A stretch of DNA of 43,375 nt, taken from contig CALIBP010000083.1 of NCBI GenBank assembly GCA_938048165.1, positions 1-43,375 on the forward strand, given 5' to 3'. This document shows, piece after piece, positions 1 to 7,188 of this stretch (positions are counted from its first letter, which is position 1; the number at the start of each line of letters is the position of its first letter). Origin of the DNA: an uncultured Alphaproteobacteria bacterium (lineage in GTDB: Bacteria > Pseudomonadota > Alphaproteobacteria > MPNO01 > UBA2964). The notes under the pieces were generated by a model. That model saw nothing but the letters and a program-made list of their open reading frames with translations, did no database searches and was not told the origin of the DNA. A program made the translations under genes and the position numbers.

Positions 1-87
1 AATCACGACCGACATCTGACCAGTAGAACCGAGTTCCGGAAGGCCCGTTCGGCGGCAATTGCTGAATGGCGCCAACTAGCGGCGTGA
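1..87 (+). CDS. IS6-family transposase, C-terminal fragment (5' end outside window)
   Basis: The reading frame is open from base 1 to a TGA at 85-87 and gives 28 residues ending EWRQLAA. It aligns over 26 residues with the end of the transposase at 6432-7127, with about 18 identities by eye. The DDE catalytic core lies upstream of the window, so function cannot be judged. The product would cut and join DNA during replicative IS6-type transposition if intact. Confidence 0.7.
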   Translation, partial: NHDRHLTSRTEFRKARSAAIAEWRQLAA

Positions 88-142
88 TTACGGAGCGGCT
101 ACTCGGAATCGGAGACAAGTTCGCGTTTGTCTGACAGCACCC
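1..142 (+). mobile_element. Right end of an IS6-family-like insertion sequence (partial)
   Basis: The first 87 bases encode the C-terminus of an IS6-type transposase. The next 55 bases align by eye with the non-coding right end of the IS6-like element at 6374-7181, sharing a GGAGAC block, a GTTCGC block and a terminal CTGACA-C-ACCC. The outer end is therefore placed near 142. The left part lies outside the window, so it is unknown whether the element is complete. It is a different isoform from the copy at 6374-7181, not a recent duplicate. Confidence 0.65.
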
Positions 143-154
143 CGGGAGGTTCTC

Positions 155-310
155 AATGCCGAATGGTTCACGACGACAAAGCAGGCCCAGACCGTCATCA
201 ACCAATGGCTCAGACAGTAAAACCACATCCGACCGCATCAGGCTCTCGACATGCGCCCTCCAATCCCCGAAACTCTACAAACAAATGGCACTGAACTCGG
301 GGGCTAGACA
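155..310 (+). repeat. 156-bp direct repeat, copy A: dead 3' end of an IS3-family element
   Basis: This segment matches 4788-4943 over its full 156 bp with three mismatches that I can find. Read in the frame starting at 155 it encodes the classic IS3 OrfB tail (AEWFTTTKQAQ, then RPHQAL and RPPIPE, ending TELGG and TAG), so it is the last third of the integrase core. The tyrosine codon normally before N-x-x-RPH is a TAA stop in both copies. The segment ends in GGGGCTAGACA; the reverse complement starts TGTCTAGCCCC, a plausible IS3-type terminal inverted repeat. The right boundary cuts into a photolyase-type gene. Confidence 0.8.
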
Positions 311-685
311 ACAGGGATCAACACAGTGCGTATTTACAACCCGGTGAAACAGGGTCTGGATCAGGATCCGGACGGCATATTCATTCGTCGATGGGTACCC
401 GAACTTGGCCGGGTACCCGCAGGTTTTCTCCATCAGCCCTGGCTGTGGGAAGGGGCTAAATCGATACTGGGCAAGACATATCCCTTTCCCGTTATTGATC
501 ATCTGGAAGCGGCGAAATCTGCTCGACAGAAGATATGGGACGTGCGCAGGGAACCTGGCTATCGCGATGCCGCCAATGTCATTCAGATCAAGCATGGCAG
601 CCGTCGGAACGGCATCAAAATGACGGGTGGTCGACAAAAGGCGAAGCCGAAAGCCCCGACAAAACAGCTGACTTTTGATCTTTGA
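311..685 (+). pseudogene. Photolyase/cryptochrome-family protein, 5'-truncated remnant
   Basis: The frame is open directly from the IS3 end at 310/311. It carries the typical C-terminal FAD-domain block of bacterial cryptochrome/photolyase proteins: YNPVKQ, then DQDPDG, FIRRWVPEL, a proline-tryptophan HQPW, a KSARQKIW helix and IKHGSRR. The first possible start is a GTG at 326, giving 119 residues, whereas family members exceed 450. The antenna-binding N-terminal domain and most of the FAD pocket are missing, so the remnant cannot be a working enzyme. The IS3-type insertion or a later deletion presumably removed the 5' part. It ends 12 bases before the next FAD-binding gene. Confidence 0.75.
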
Positions 686-697
686 GGTGGTGGCACG

Positions 698-1978
698 GTG
701 TTAAAACAGGGATCGTTTGAATTGGGAAACATGATGACAGCTTTTCATTGGCCCGCGACACAACACGTGGCATTTGAGAGTCTGGCCAAATTTATACCGC
801 GCGCCGGTCGCCAGTATGCGTCAAACCGTAACTATGACCTTGGCCCGACCAACCGGTCCAATGTCTCCGCGCTTTCGCCCTGGATCCGCCATCGCACCCT
901 GACGGAAGAGCATGTCACGAGCACTGTCTTGCAAAGGCACAGCTTGCACCAGGCGGAGAAGTTTGTTCAGGAAGTCGTCTGGCGGACCTATTGGAAGGGA
1001 TGGCTGGAACATCGACCCGCTGTTTGGCGGTCCTATCTTGCTGATCTTGAAGACCTGCACGTTGAATTGGTGGCGGGCAGCGCATTGTCGCAGCAATATG
1101 ACGACGCGGTGGAGGGGAAGACTGGCATAGACTGCTTCGATTTCTGGGTTGCGGAACTTAAGGAGTATGGCTGGCTGCACAATCACGCTCGAATGTGGTT
1201 TGCCAGCATCTGGATCTTTACCCTGAACCTGCCGTGGCAATTGGGGGCGTCTTTCTTCTACGACCACTTGCTGGATGGGGACCCGGCGTCAAACACATTA
1301 TCCTGGAGATGGGTGGCGGGCTTGCAGACCCTGGGTAAGACCTATAAGGCGCGGGCCGACAATATCGCGCGATACACGAAAGGGCGTTTTGATCCGCATG
1401 GAAAACTGGCACCGGAAGCGCTTCCCCTGCCATCCAATGGTCATCCTGTTTTTGAACCGTTGCGCAGCTTTGGCCGGTTGACAGCAAGCGATGATCTATT
1501 CCATCAACCAGACGTACTGACGGGAAAGATCGGCTTCTTAACACATGACGAGGATTTAAGCCCGATTGACCACCCCGACTGTGCGGCAGCGTCTGCCCAT
1601 GCCATACTAATACCTCTCCCCAAAAAGTCGGCGTCCCCCCTCAAGCAGGCGTTCTTGAACGGATTGGTTGAGGATTGTGCGGAACGACTAAGTCAGACCG
1701 TCACGCGGGATGTAACCCGCGTCTCATCACCGGATGAGGTGCTGACCTGGGCACAGGACCAAAGTCTTGATTGCATGGTGACGCCCTTCGCCCCGATCGG
1801 GGGAACTGCCAATCTGCTTGATCAAATTCGCCAGACTTTTTCCGATTACGGCATCAAGGTTTTGGTCAGCCAGAGACAATGGGATCACACCTTCTACCCC
1901 CACGCCAAAAAAAGCTTCTTTCAGATGAAGTCAAAGATTCCGCAAGTGCTGGAAGTCCTCCACCTCACACGCGCTTAA
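698..1978 (+). CDS. FAD-binding photolyase/cryptochrome-like protein with inverted domain order
   Basis: The 426-residue product (GTG start after GAGGTGG; an ATG at 731 is an alternative) has the photolyase FAD-binding helical domain near its N-terminus, at about residues 60-230. Key blocks are RHSLHQAEKFVQEV, RTYWKGWLE, HNHARMW, and N-x-LSWRWVAG with GKTY and NIARY, which normally shape the flavin pocket. About 190 residues follow that resemble a Rossmann-like alpha/beta domain, ending WDHTFYPHAKKSFF-x-MK. Classical photolyases have the alpha/beta domain first, so this belongs to a permuted or truncated branch. Likely roles are light-dependent DNA repair or blue-light sensing (inference). 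It lies in the cassette between the two IS3 remnants, directly behind a beheaded relative. Confidence 0.7.
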   Translation: MLKQGSFELGNMMTAFHWPATQHVAFESLAKFIPRAGRQYASNRNYDLGPTNRSNVSALSPWIRHRTLTEEHVTSTVLQRHSLHQAEKFVQEVVWRTYWKGWLEHRPAVWRSYLADLEDLHVELVAGSALSQQYDDAVEGKTGIDCFDFWVAELKEYGWLHNHARMWFASIWIFTLNLPWQLGASFFYDHLLDGDPASNTLSWRWVAGLQTLGKTYKARADNIARYTKGRFDPHGKLAPEALPLPSNGHPVFEPLRSFGRLTASDDLFHQPDVLTGKIGFLTHDEDLSPIDHPDCAAASAHAILIPLPKKSASPLKQAFLNGLVEDCAERLSQTVTRDVTRVSSPDEVLTWAQDQSLDCMVTPFAPIGGTANLLDQIRQTFSDYGIKVLVSQRQWDHTFYPHAKKSFFQMKSKIPQVLEVLHLTRA

Positions 1979-2336
1979 TATTAGACCCTTTTGGAAATAA
2001 GCACTCTACGAAACCCCCGCACTTTTAAGAAGTACGGCAATCGTCAAACAGATAGCGGCGGTTAGACGTTTAATGTGGTTAGTCTGGCATGTCGGTGGGT
2101 AGGTTCGCTGAACTTACAACCCATGTGGCGTGTTTTGGACCTGGTGGCATTCGTTAAATCGCAGGCCAGACGATCGGCCTCTGATCACGGACCGCGGTTC
2201 ATGGGGTGGGGGCTTGGGCCGGGTTTGCCGGAAAGGCTCCCTTGGGCATTCATCGCGTCCCACATATGCTACGCTTGTCAAGTCACCATCAGCCACGACC
2301 AAGGAAGCATACATATGTCGTTCGCTTAATACCGCC
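1979..2336 (+). other. Intergenic stretch without a convincing gene
   Basis: This 358-bp gap separates the photolyase-like gene from the thermonuclease gene. Open frames exist on both strands (for example 2075-2329 plus and 2114-2356 minus), but they overlap each other, show no family motif and have no convincing ribosome-binding site. I see no tRNA fold, no strong terminator and no repeat shared with the rest of the window. It probably holds the promoter of the nuclease gene. Confidence 0.5.
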
Positions 2337-3008
2337 ATGAAACTTTCCATCCTCATAGCCTGCCTAATGAGCGCCCTGTCGTGGAGCGCTAGCGCTCAGT
2401 TAGTGATTGTCGGTGTCGCAAGCGTGATCGACGGCGATACACTAGAGGTTCACGGCAAACGCATCCGCCTTCATGGGATAGATGCGCCGGAAAGCGCCCA
2501 GCTCTGTGAGAAAGACGGGAGACAATATCGCTGTGGTCAGCAGGCTGCGTTGGCTCTTTCTGACAAGATCGGGCGAGCGAGCATTCGCTGCGAGCAGCGC
2601 GATATGGATCGCTACAAGCGGATCGTCGCGGTATGCAGGCTAGGCAACGTCGATCTCAATGCTTGGATGACCCGCGAGGGCTGGGCGGTTGCCTACCGAC
2701 AGTACTCACGGGACTACGTCGATGAAGAGAGTGCGGCTCGCGCTGCGAAACTGGGCATCTGGGCCGGGCGTTTCGTGGAGCCATCTAAGTGGCGCCGCGG
2801 AGACAGGCTGGATTCGGAAAGATCCGGAGATTCCGCTTCGGGCTCATGTCCGATCAAAGGCAACATCAGCAATAGAGGCGAACGCATCTATCACGTGCCT
2901 GGCGGACGATACTATGGGCAGACGCGCATTGATGAGCAAAAGGGCGAGCGTTGGTTCTGTTCGGAGGGCGAAGCTCAAAAGGCCGGCTGGCGCAGATCTC
3001 GACAATAA
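2337..3008 (+). CDS. Secreted thermonuclease-family (SNase-like) nuclease
   Basis: The 223-residue product begins with a signal peptide of about 20 residues ending ASA, so export to the periplasm or outside is expected. The staphylococcal-nuclease OB-fold follows, with DGDTLEVHG, then RLHGIDAPE (catalytic Arg and Glu) and DRYKRIVAVC (second catalytic Arg). The C-terminal 50 residues (CPIKGNIS, GERIYHVPGG, RWFCSEGEA) form the tail domain often appended to proteobacterial SNases. A longer open frame starts at 2130, but its extra 69 residues look non-coding and the signal peptide begins exactly at ATG 2337. The enzyme would hydrolyse DNA or RNA with Ca2+, and nutrient scavenging is a plausible use. 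Confidence 0.88.
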   Translation: MKLSILIACLMSALSWSASAQLVIVGVASVIDGDTLEVHGKRIRLHGIDAPESAQLCEKDGRQYRCGQQAALALSDKIGRASIRCEQRDMDRYKRIVAVCRLGNVDLNAWMTREGWAVAYRQYSRDYVDEESAARAAKLGIWAGRFVEPSKWRRGDRLDSERSGDSASGSCPIKGNISNRGERIYHVPGGRYYGQTRIDEQKGERWFCSEGEAQKAGWRRSRQ

Positions 3009-3251
3009 GTGCCGGGGGAGCGGAGCCCTGGGGTTGCTTTGAGGCTAAAAACCAGCGCGGATTTTGGATTGAGTGAGCCCGAGCGACCTGTGAGGATGGA
3101 GGCTCACCGCTTCACAAACCTTTTTGCCGTAGCCTTTGAGGGCATCCTATCAAATCGCGCATTCAACCCCATGCAAGGAGCCCGGAAAAAGGTTAATATC
3201 AGTTAAGCTTTTTAGCTATCAATAAACGCCAAGCCACCCTGGAGCCCACCA

Positions 3252-3488
3252 ATGCATAAATACCTCTTCGTATTCTTGGCGGTTCTTGCGGCAAGCTTAC
3301 TGACAGCCTTGGGGGTTTGGGAAAGGGTCGAGCACCCCAACTGTGGTTTTATATGTTTCCCGCTCTGGCTAACACTGTTTCTACCAATAAGCTGGCTCGT
3401 TGCCGGATTTGCTTTGCTCAGAAAAATAAATGCGCTTTTAAGGGGCGCTATCAGGATACTAAATCGTGGGGATCGATATGAGGCCTAA
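3252..3488 (+). CDS. Small two-helix membrane protein, unknown function
   Basis: The 78-residue product has a hydrophobic helix at about residues 4-22 and a second at about 36-57, separated by a short loop containing two cysteines, then a basic tail. The start is ATG 3252 with GGAG a few bases upstream. It overlaps by 11 bases a second ATG (3478) that opens a lipoprotein signal peptide, suggesting translational coupling to the protease gene downstream. I recognise no family. It may be a membrane partner of that protease (inference). Confidence 0.5.
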   Translation: MHKYLFVFLAVLAASLLTALGVWERVEHPNCGFICFPLWLTLFLPISWLVAGFALLRKINALLRGAIRILNRGDRYEA

Positions 3489-3582
3489 GCTCTTTGGACA
3501 GCTAATTATGGCGACCGTGCTGTTGAGCAGCTTAACCGGTTGCCTGGCGCCAGTTGTTGGGGGGGTATGGGGCCGCTATTGA
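3478..3582 (+). CDS. Lipoprotein signal peptide, probable out-of-frame 5' end of the protease gene
   Basis: This 34-codon frame encodes a positively charged start, a hydrophobic core and a lipobox (SSLTGC, Cys22), then LAPVVGGV, and stops at TGA 3580. The stop falls just after a run of seven G (3559-3565). One extra G there would carry the frame into GPLLKEALEGEGRRE of the downstream protease. I therefore read it as the true start of that gene, broken by a homopolymer indel (real mutation, phase variation or sequencing error). Confidence 0.6.
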   Translation: MRPKLFGQLIMATVLLSSLTGCLAPVVGGVWGRY

Positions 3583-4757
3583 AAGAAGCTTTAGAAGGCG
3601 AAGGACGCCGTGAAGCGAATTGGAGAAGAGCCTATATGTCATGGTCGCCGGAGCGGCTCTGTAAAACCCTAACAGGTAGAAACACAGATTTCATTTTAAA
3701 AACTTTTACCCCCAGTAGGGTAGAATCCGGTGCAAAATTGATGCTTGCGGTTATTTATGAACGTGAGATCGTTTGCCCGCCAACAAAAGATGATACGGAA
3801 CAGATTCGCCAAGTTCGGCGGTCTGTTTTGACGAAAATAGAGCGCAGGAAAGAGGCCGCGGCTGAAGCCGAGCGGGAACGGCAGCGCAAAGCCCTTCTCG
3901 CAGCAGAAGAAGAGCGGAAGCGACAAGCCGAGTTGCGAGCCAAAACAGAACAGAAACGGCGACAAGCGGAAGCTGCGCGTCGGGAGGCTGAGGAGAAACA
4001 GAAACGCCTCGAAGCTGCCAGACTTGAGGAAGAAGAACGGAGGCGAAAGGCACTCAGTAAGCCAATTGAAATCGGGTACGGATCTGGCTTTGTGATCAAC
4101 AAGAGCGGTCACGTACTTACAAACCGACATGTCGTCGAGGGCTGCGAGATTGTAACTATCCATCCACCGTCAGGTCGTAAGGTGGCCCGTGTTGTGGCTA
4201 GCGACTCTGTCAATGACCTCGCGCTTCTGAAGACTGACATGCAGGAAGATGACTATCTCCTAATTAGCGCCAATAATGCGTCGCTGCTCGATAATGTAAT
4301 CGTTGCAGGCTATCCGCTGGCCTACGCAAATCTCAGCTCTTCGGTAAAAATTACCACCGGAGTGGTAAGTTCTTTAGCAGGAATTGGGGATAACTACGCT
4401 TTGCTTCAGATCGACGCGGCCGTGCAGAAGGGAAATTCGGGTGGCCCGATTCTAAATGATCAAGGAAACGTAATTGCCATAACTGTCTCGGGGATAAATA
4501 AACTCGTGGTAATGAATAAAAAGGGGTTTATCCCGGAAAACATCAATTTCGGTATCAAGTCATCGACTGTCCGAGCCTTTGTAGAAGCTAACGGGGTTTC
4601 GCTTCCCCAGCCCCACTCTATGACTATGGCCCGAAGCGTCATGGCCGGTAACATTGTAAAGGCAACTCATCGAGTTGGCTGCTCGGTCTCCACCGCGTCA
4701 GATCTGAAGATAAAAAAGGATCGGAAGCGACGTCTAACGGTCGGTCTCACAATTTAG
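3567..4757 (+). CDS. Trypsin-like (S1C) serine protease with long charged coiled coil
   Basis: The open frame extends back to TTG 3540; ATG 3567 is its first ATG. Numbering from 3540, residues about 95-175 are an almost uninterrupted Glu/Arg/Lys/Ala helix (a coiled-coil stalk). A chymotrypsin fold with the full triad follows: NRHVV (His197), VNDLALL (Asp226) and GNSGGP (Ser300). No PDZ domain follows, unlike DegP/HtrA. Together with the lipobox encoded just upstream in another frame, the intact protein was probably an outer-membrane-anchored periplasmic protease on a stalk. The last 30 residues are basic and lack an obvious match. The IS3 remnant starts 30 bases after the stop, so the 3' end may be altered. 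Confidence 0.75.
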   Translation: MGPLLKEALEGEGRREANWRRAYMSWSPERLCKTLTGRNTDFILKTFTPSRVESGAKLMLAVIYEREIVCPPTKDDTEQIRQVRRSVLTKIERRKEAAAEAERERQRKALLAAEEERKRQAELRAKTEQKRRQAEAARREAEEKQKRLEAARLEEEERRRKALSKPIEIGYGSGFVINKSGHVLTNRHVVEGCEIVTIHPPSGRKVARVVASDSVNDLALLKTDMQEDDYLLISANNASLLDNVIVAGYPLAYANLSSSVKITTGVVSSLAGIGDNYALLQIDAAVQKGNSGGPILNDQGNVIAITVSGINKLVVMNKKGFIPENINFGIKSSTVRAFVEANGVSLPQPHSMTMARSVMAGNIVKATHRVGCSVSTASDLKIKKDRKRRLTVGLTI

Positions 4758-4787
4758 GGCCAGATCGAGTCGTTGCCGTGAGGGGAG

Positions 4788-4943
4788 AATGCCGAATGGT
4801 TCACGACGACAAAGCAGGCCCAGACTGTCATCAACCAATGGCTCAGACAGTAAAAACACATCCGACCGCATCAGGCTCTCGACATGTGCCCTCCAATCCC
4901 CGAAACTCTACAAACAAATGGCACTGAACTCGGGGGCTAGACA
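4788..4943 (+). repeat. 156-bp direct repeat, copy B: dead 3' end of an IS3-family element
   Basis: This is the second copy of the 155-310 segment, in the same orientation, with the same start and end points and the same stop codon inside the transposase frame. It differs at only three positions (a C/T near the start, a C/A beside the shared TAA, a C/T in CATGYGCC). It closes the cassette that carries the nuclease and protease genes. Shared truncation and shared nonsense mean that copying happened after the element was already dead. Confidence 0.8.
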
Positions 4944-5358
4944 CTTCTAGGGTAATCTAACCAAAGAACCATCGCATCAAAGTAAATCCCAAAATGATGG
5001 CGACTGCAAAAAACAACCAATCAAATACTTTGTTCGTAGGAAATTTTCTCATACTGATAGCCTGACAGAGAATATTCGGAATAGGTAGACCAGACCTCTA
5101 GGGACTCCTAGCCCAAAGTACTGCCTCAGATACTGGAGATAGGCGAGGGGGTAGGGTAAAGATTTGGCCGCCTCCATATATATATAAAATAACCCTGCCA
5201 GATAATTACAAAAATATTACGCTTCTCTCATCCCCTCCTAGAACTACTGGCAATGAGCCGTCAGTCGCCACTCCCATTTTCATTAGCCATACCGAATACT
5301 TTATGTAAGATCTTTCGTAAGAGAAACCTATCCGGCACCCTTCATTAAGGTAAACATT
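4944..5358 (+). other. AT-rich intergenic stretch
   Basis: These 415 bases follow the IS3 remnant and lead into the AT-rich hydrolase gene. Base composition changes sharply to AT-rich and includes an alternating TA run near 5178. Apart from a possible 31-codon frame on the minus strand, no gene is visible. The hydrolase promoter should lie in the last 150 bases, with AAGG at 5348-5351 as its ribosome-binding site. No terminator or tRNA was seen. Confidence 0.5.
4957..5052 (-). CDS. Possible 31-residue single-helix membrane peptide
   Basis: The minus strand from ATG 5052 to TAG 4957 encodes 31 residues: a short basic start (MRKFPTNK), one strongly hydrophobic helix (WLFFAVAIILGF) and a MRW tail. 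The layout fits small bacterial membrane peptides. Only a weak CAGG precedes the start. It is too short to tell from chance without conservation data. Confidence 0.25.
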   Translation of the reverse strand: MRKFPTNKVFDWLFFAVAIILGFTLMRWFFG

Positions 5359-6318
5359 ATGCGATGTGTTGCCGTCAGTCATGACAATGCAAAATTAATA
5401 TTTTCAAGAGTCACTGTGTTAATACTATTTTGCATTTCTATCTCATCATTTATTTCAAATAAGGTGATAGCGAAAACCCCTCAAGAGAAAATAGGTGTGA
5501 TCGTCTTACATCCGAAATTGGGTATGCCTGCTTTAGTTGAAAGTTGGTTTAAAAAAATAGGTAAGGAGAAAATTTTTAAAAAAAAGTACCAGCGTAAATG
5601 TGGCAAAGGTAAGTGGATTTGTTCCACTGACAAAACTATTATTAGTCACAAAAATAATAAAGTCGGACTTTTAGCAATTGACCTATATGAAGACGGTTTT
5701 TTAATTGAGAGCCCTCATTGCGCATGGTCAAAGAGAAAGAAATATTCGGACCCGGTTGATATTGCTTTAAGTAAGTGCGTTTCACCCCGCATAAATATTC
5801 TTAAAAATAGAGGTGCTGAAAAGATAGTGGTTCTTGGCAACTCTCTTGGTGCCAATGCTGCCATAAGAGCAGGTGTTTTTATTGATGGTATTGACGCAAT
5901 TGTAGCTATGGCACCCGGTCATACTCCAGAAGGGGAGCGCATTCGGGATAGGCTGGATGCGGATATTAGAGATGCCAAAGAAAAAATTAACTCAGGAAAT
6001 GGAAAAAAGAAAATAGAATTTGAGGATTTTAATCAGGGACAGAAAAAACTGTTAGAAGTTTCAGCGGAAAATTTTCTCAGTTGGTTTGATCCTGAGGGAA
6101 AGGCCGTGATGGGACTAAATGCGCCCAAAATTAAGGCTGGCACGGCATTTCTTTGGATAGCAGGTGAAGATGATATCATTTCCGATGGGACTGGTAAAAG
6201 TATTTATGATTCAGCGCCCCCAAATCCGAAATCAAAATTCATCCATGTAGAAGGGGGGCATAGAGACGTGCGTAAATTTGGAAAAGAGATCATAATTAAT
6301 TGGCTTAACACCTTTTAA
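5359..6318 (+). CDS. Exported alpha/beta-hydrolase, AT-rich and probably acquired
   Basis: The 319-residue product starts with a basic stretch and a hydrophobic helix (about residues 12-36), a signal peptide or anchor. The hydrolase core shows a nucleophile elbow GNSLGA (Ser162), an acidic pair GEDD (Asp271/272) and a late histidine EGGH (His301), so a complete Ser-Asp-His triad is present. Esterase, lipase or peptidase activity cannot be distinguished. Lysine, isoleucine and asparagine content and A/T-ending codons contrast with all other genes here. With an IS3 remnant upstream and an IS6-like element downstream, lateral acquisition is likely. Confidence 0.65.
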   Translation: MRCVAVSHDNAKLIFSRVTVLILFCISISSFISNKVIAKTPQEKIGVIVLHPKLGMPALVESWFKKIGKEKIFKKKYQRKCGKGKWICSTDKTIISHKNNKVGLLAIDLYEDGFLIESPHCAWSKRKKYSDPVDIALSKCVSPRINILKNRGAEKIVVLGNSLGANAAIRAGVFIDGIDAIVAMAPGHTPEGERIRDRLDADIRDAKEKINSGNGKKKIEFEDFNQGQKKLLEVSAENFLSWFDPEGKAVMGLNAPKIKAGTAFLWIAGEDDIISDGTGKSIYDSAPPNPKSKFIHVEGGHRDVRKFGKEIIINWLNTF

Positions 6319-6373
6319 AGTAGTTGCGTTAGAATTTAGATACAGGTGTTCCACAGGACGATAAGACTGGGGT

Positions 6374-7181
6374 GGGCAGTGTCAGAGCAAAATGGCTTGA
6401 GGCAGACAAGGCCGTTCTTTAGCCTCGGCGGATGAAAAATCCGTTCCGTTATTGCAACAGTTTGCCCGAGATCATCCGCCTGGCGGTGATGATGTACATC
6501 CGCTAGCAACTGTCCCTCCGTCAGGTCGAGGCTCTTGTGTTTGAACGCGGCATCAATATCTGTCATGAGACGGTGCGGTTCTGGTGGAACAGGTTTGGTC
6601 CGATGTTTGCTGCCGAGATCCGCAGACGCCGGATTTATAATCGATCATATTCGAACTGGCGCTGGCACCTGGATGAGGTGTTCGTGAAGATCAACGGGGA
6701 GACGCACTATCTCTGGCGTGCCGTTGATCTTGAGGACGAAGTTCTTGAAGTTTTCGCGACGAAACGGCGGGACCGCAAGGCGGCGCTTCAGTTTCTGAAG
6801 CGCGGGATGAAACGCTACGGTCAGCCAAAAGTGATGGTAACGGACCGACTAAAGTCTTACCGGGCAGCAATGAAGATGATCGGTAATTCTGTCGACCAGG
6901 AGTATGGCCGATGGCTGAACAACCGGGCTGAAAATTCACACCAGCCGTTCCGGCGACGAGGAGGGGAGATGTCGAAATTCAGAGACGTGAAAACCCTGCA
7001 AAAGTTCGCTTCCATCCATGCCTCGATACACAACCACTTCAACCTCGACCGTCAGCTCACGCCACGCGAAACTTTCAAACAAGATCGATCAGCGGCCTTG
7101 GCCGAATGGCGTCAATTGGCGGCCTGATAGTGGGGTTGTCTGTAATTTCGGAGACTGGTTCGCATTAGCCTGACACCACCC
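6374..7181 (+). mobile_element. IS6-family-like insertion sequence, about 808 bp
   Basis: One transposase frame is bounded by imperfect terminal inverted repeats. The left end GGGCAGTGTCAG (from 6374) matches the reverse complement of the right end, GGGTGGTGTCAG (ending 7181), at 10 of 12 positions. Size and layout fit the IS6 group. The 8-bp flanks (actggggt and tgtcgagt) are not identical, so no target duplication is visible, which is common for IS6 elements after cointegrate resolution or recombination. The right end sits 7 bp from the stop codon of the helicase gene. Confidence 0.75.
6432..7127 (+). pseudogene. IS6-family transposase interrupted by a nonsense codon
   Basis: From ATG 6432 the frame gives MKNPFRY, then EIIRLAVMMYIR, and reaches TAG at 6504-6506 (codon 25), where relatives have tyrosine. 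The same frame then continues to TGA 7127 with the helix-turn-helix segment (ERGINICHETVRFWWNRFG) and the DDE core: WHLDEVFV, VTDRLKSY and NRAENSHQ. A restart at GTG 6537 would give 196 residues with the DDE core but an incomplete DNA-binding N-terminus. The gene is probably inactive unless the stop is read through. Otherwise the sequence is well preserved, so the mutation looks recent. Confidence 0.8.
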
Positions 7182-7188
7182 TGTCGAG

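Noticed and set aside
2075-2356. Overlapping 80-84 codon frames on both strands upstream of the thermonuclease gene
   Set aside because: No ribosome-binding site, no motif, and mutual overlap; the nuclease signal peptide begins cleanly at 2337.
3009-3206. 65-codon GTG frame directly after the thermonuclease
   Set aside because: Starts at the base after the stop, has no SD and no recognisable composition; probably chance.
3696-4163. Long frames opposite the protease coiled-coil region
   Set aside because: Glu/Lys/Arg/Ala-rich coding repeats create open antisense frames (Ser/Phe/Leu-rich); no other evidence.
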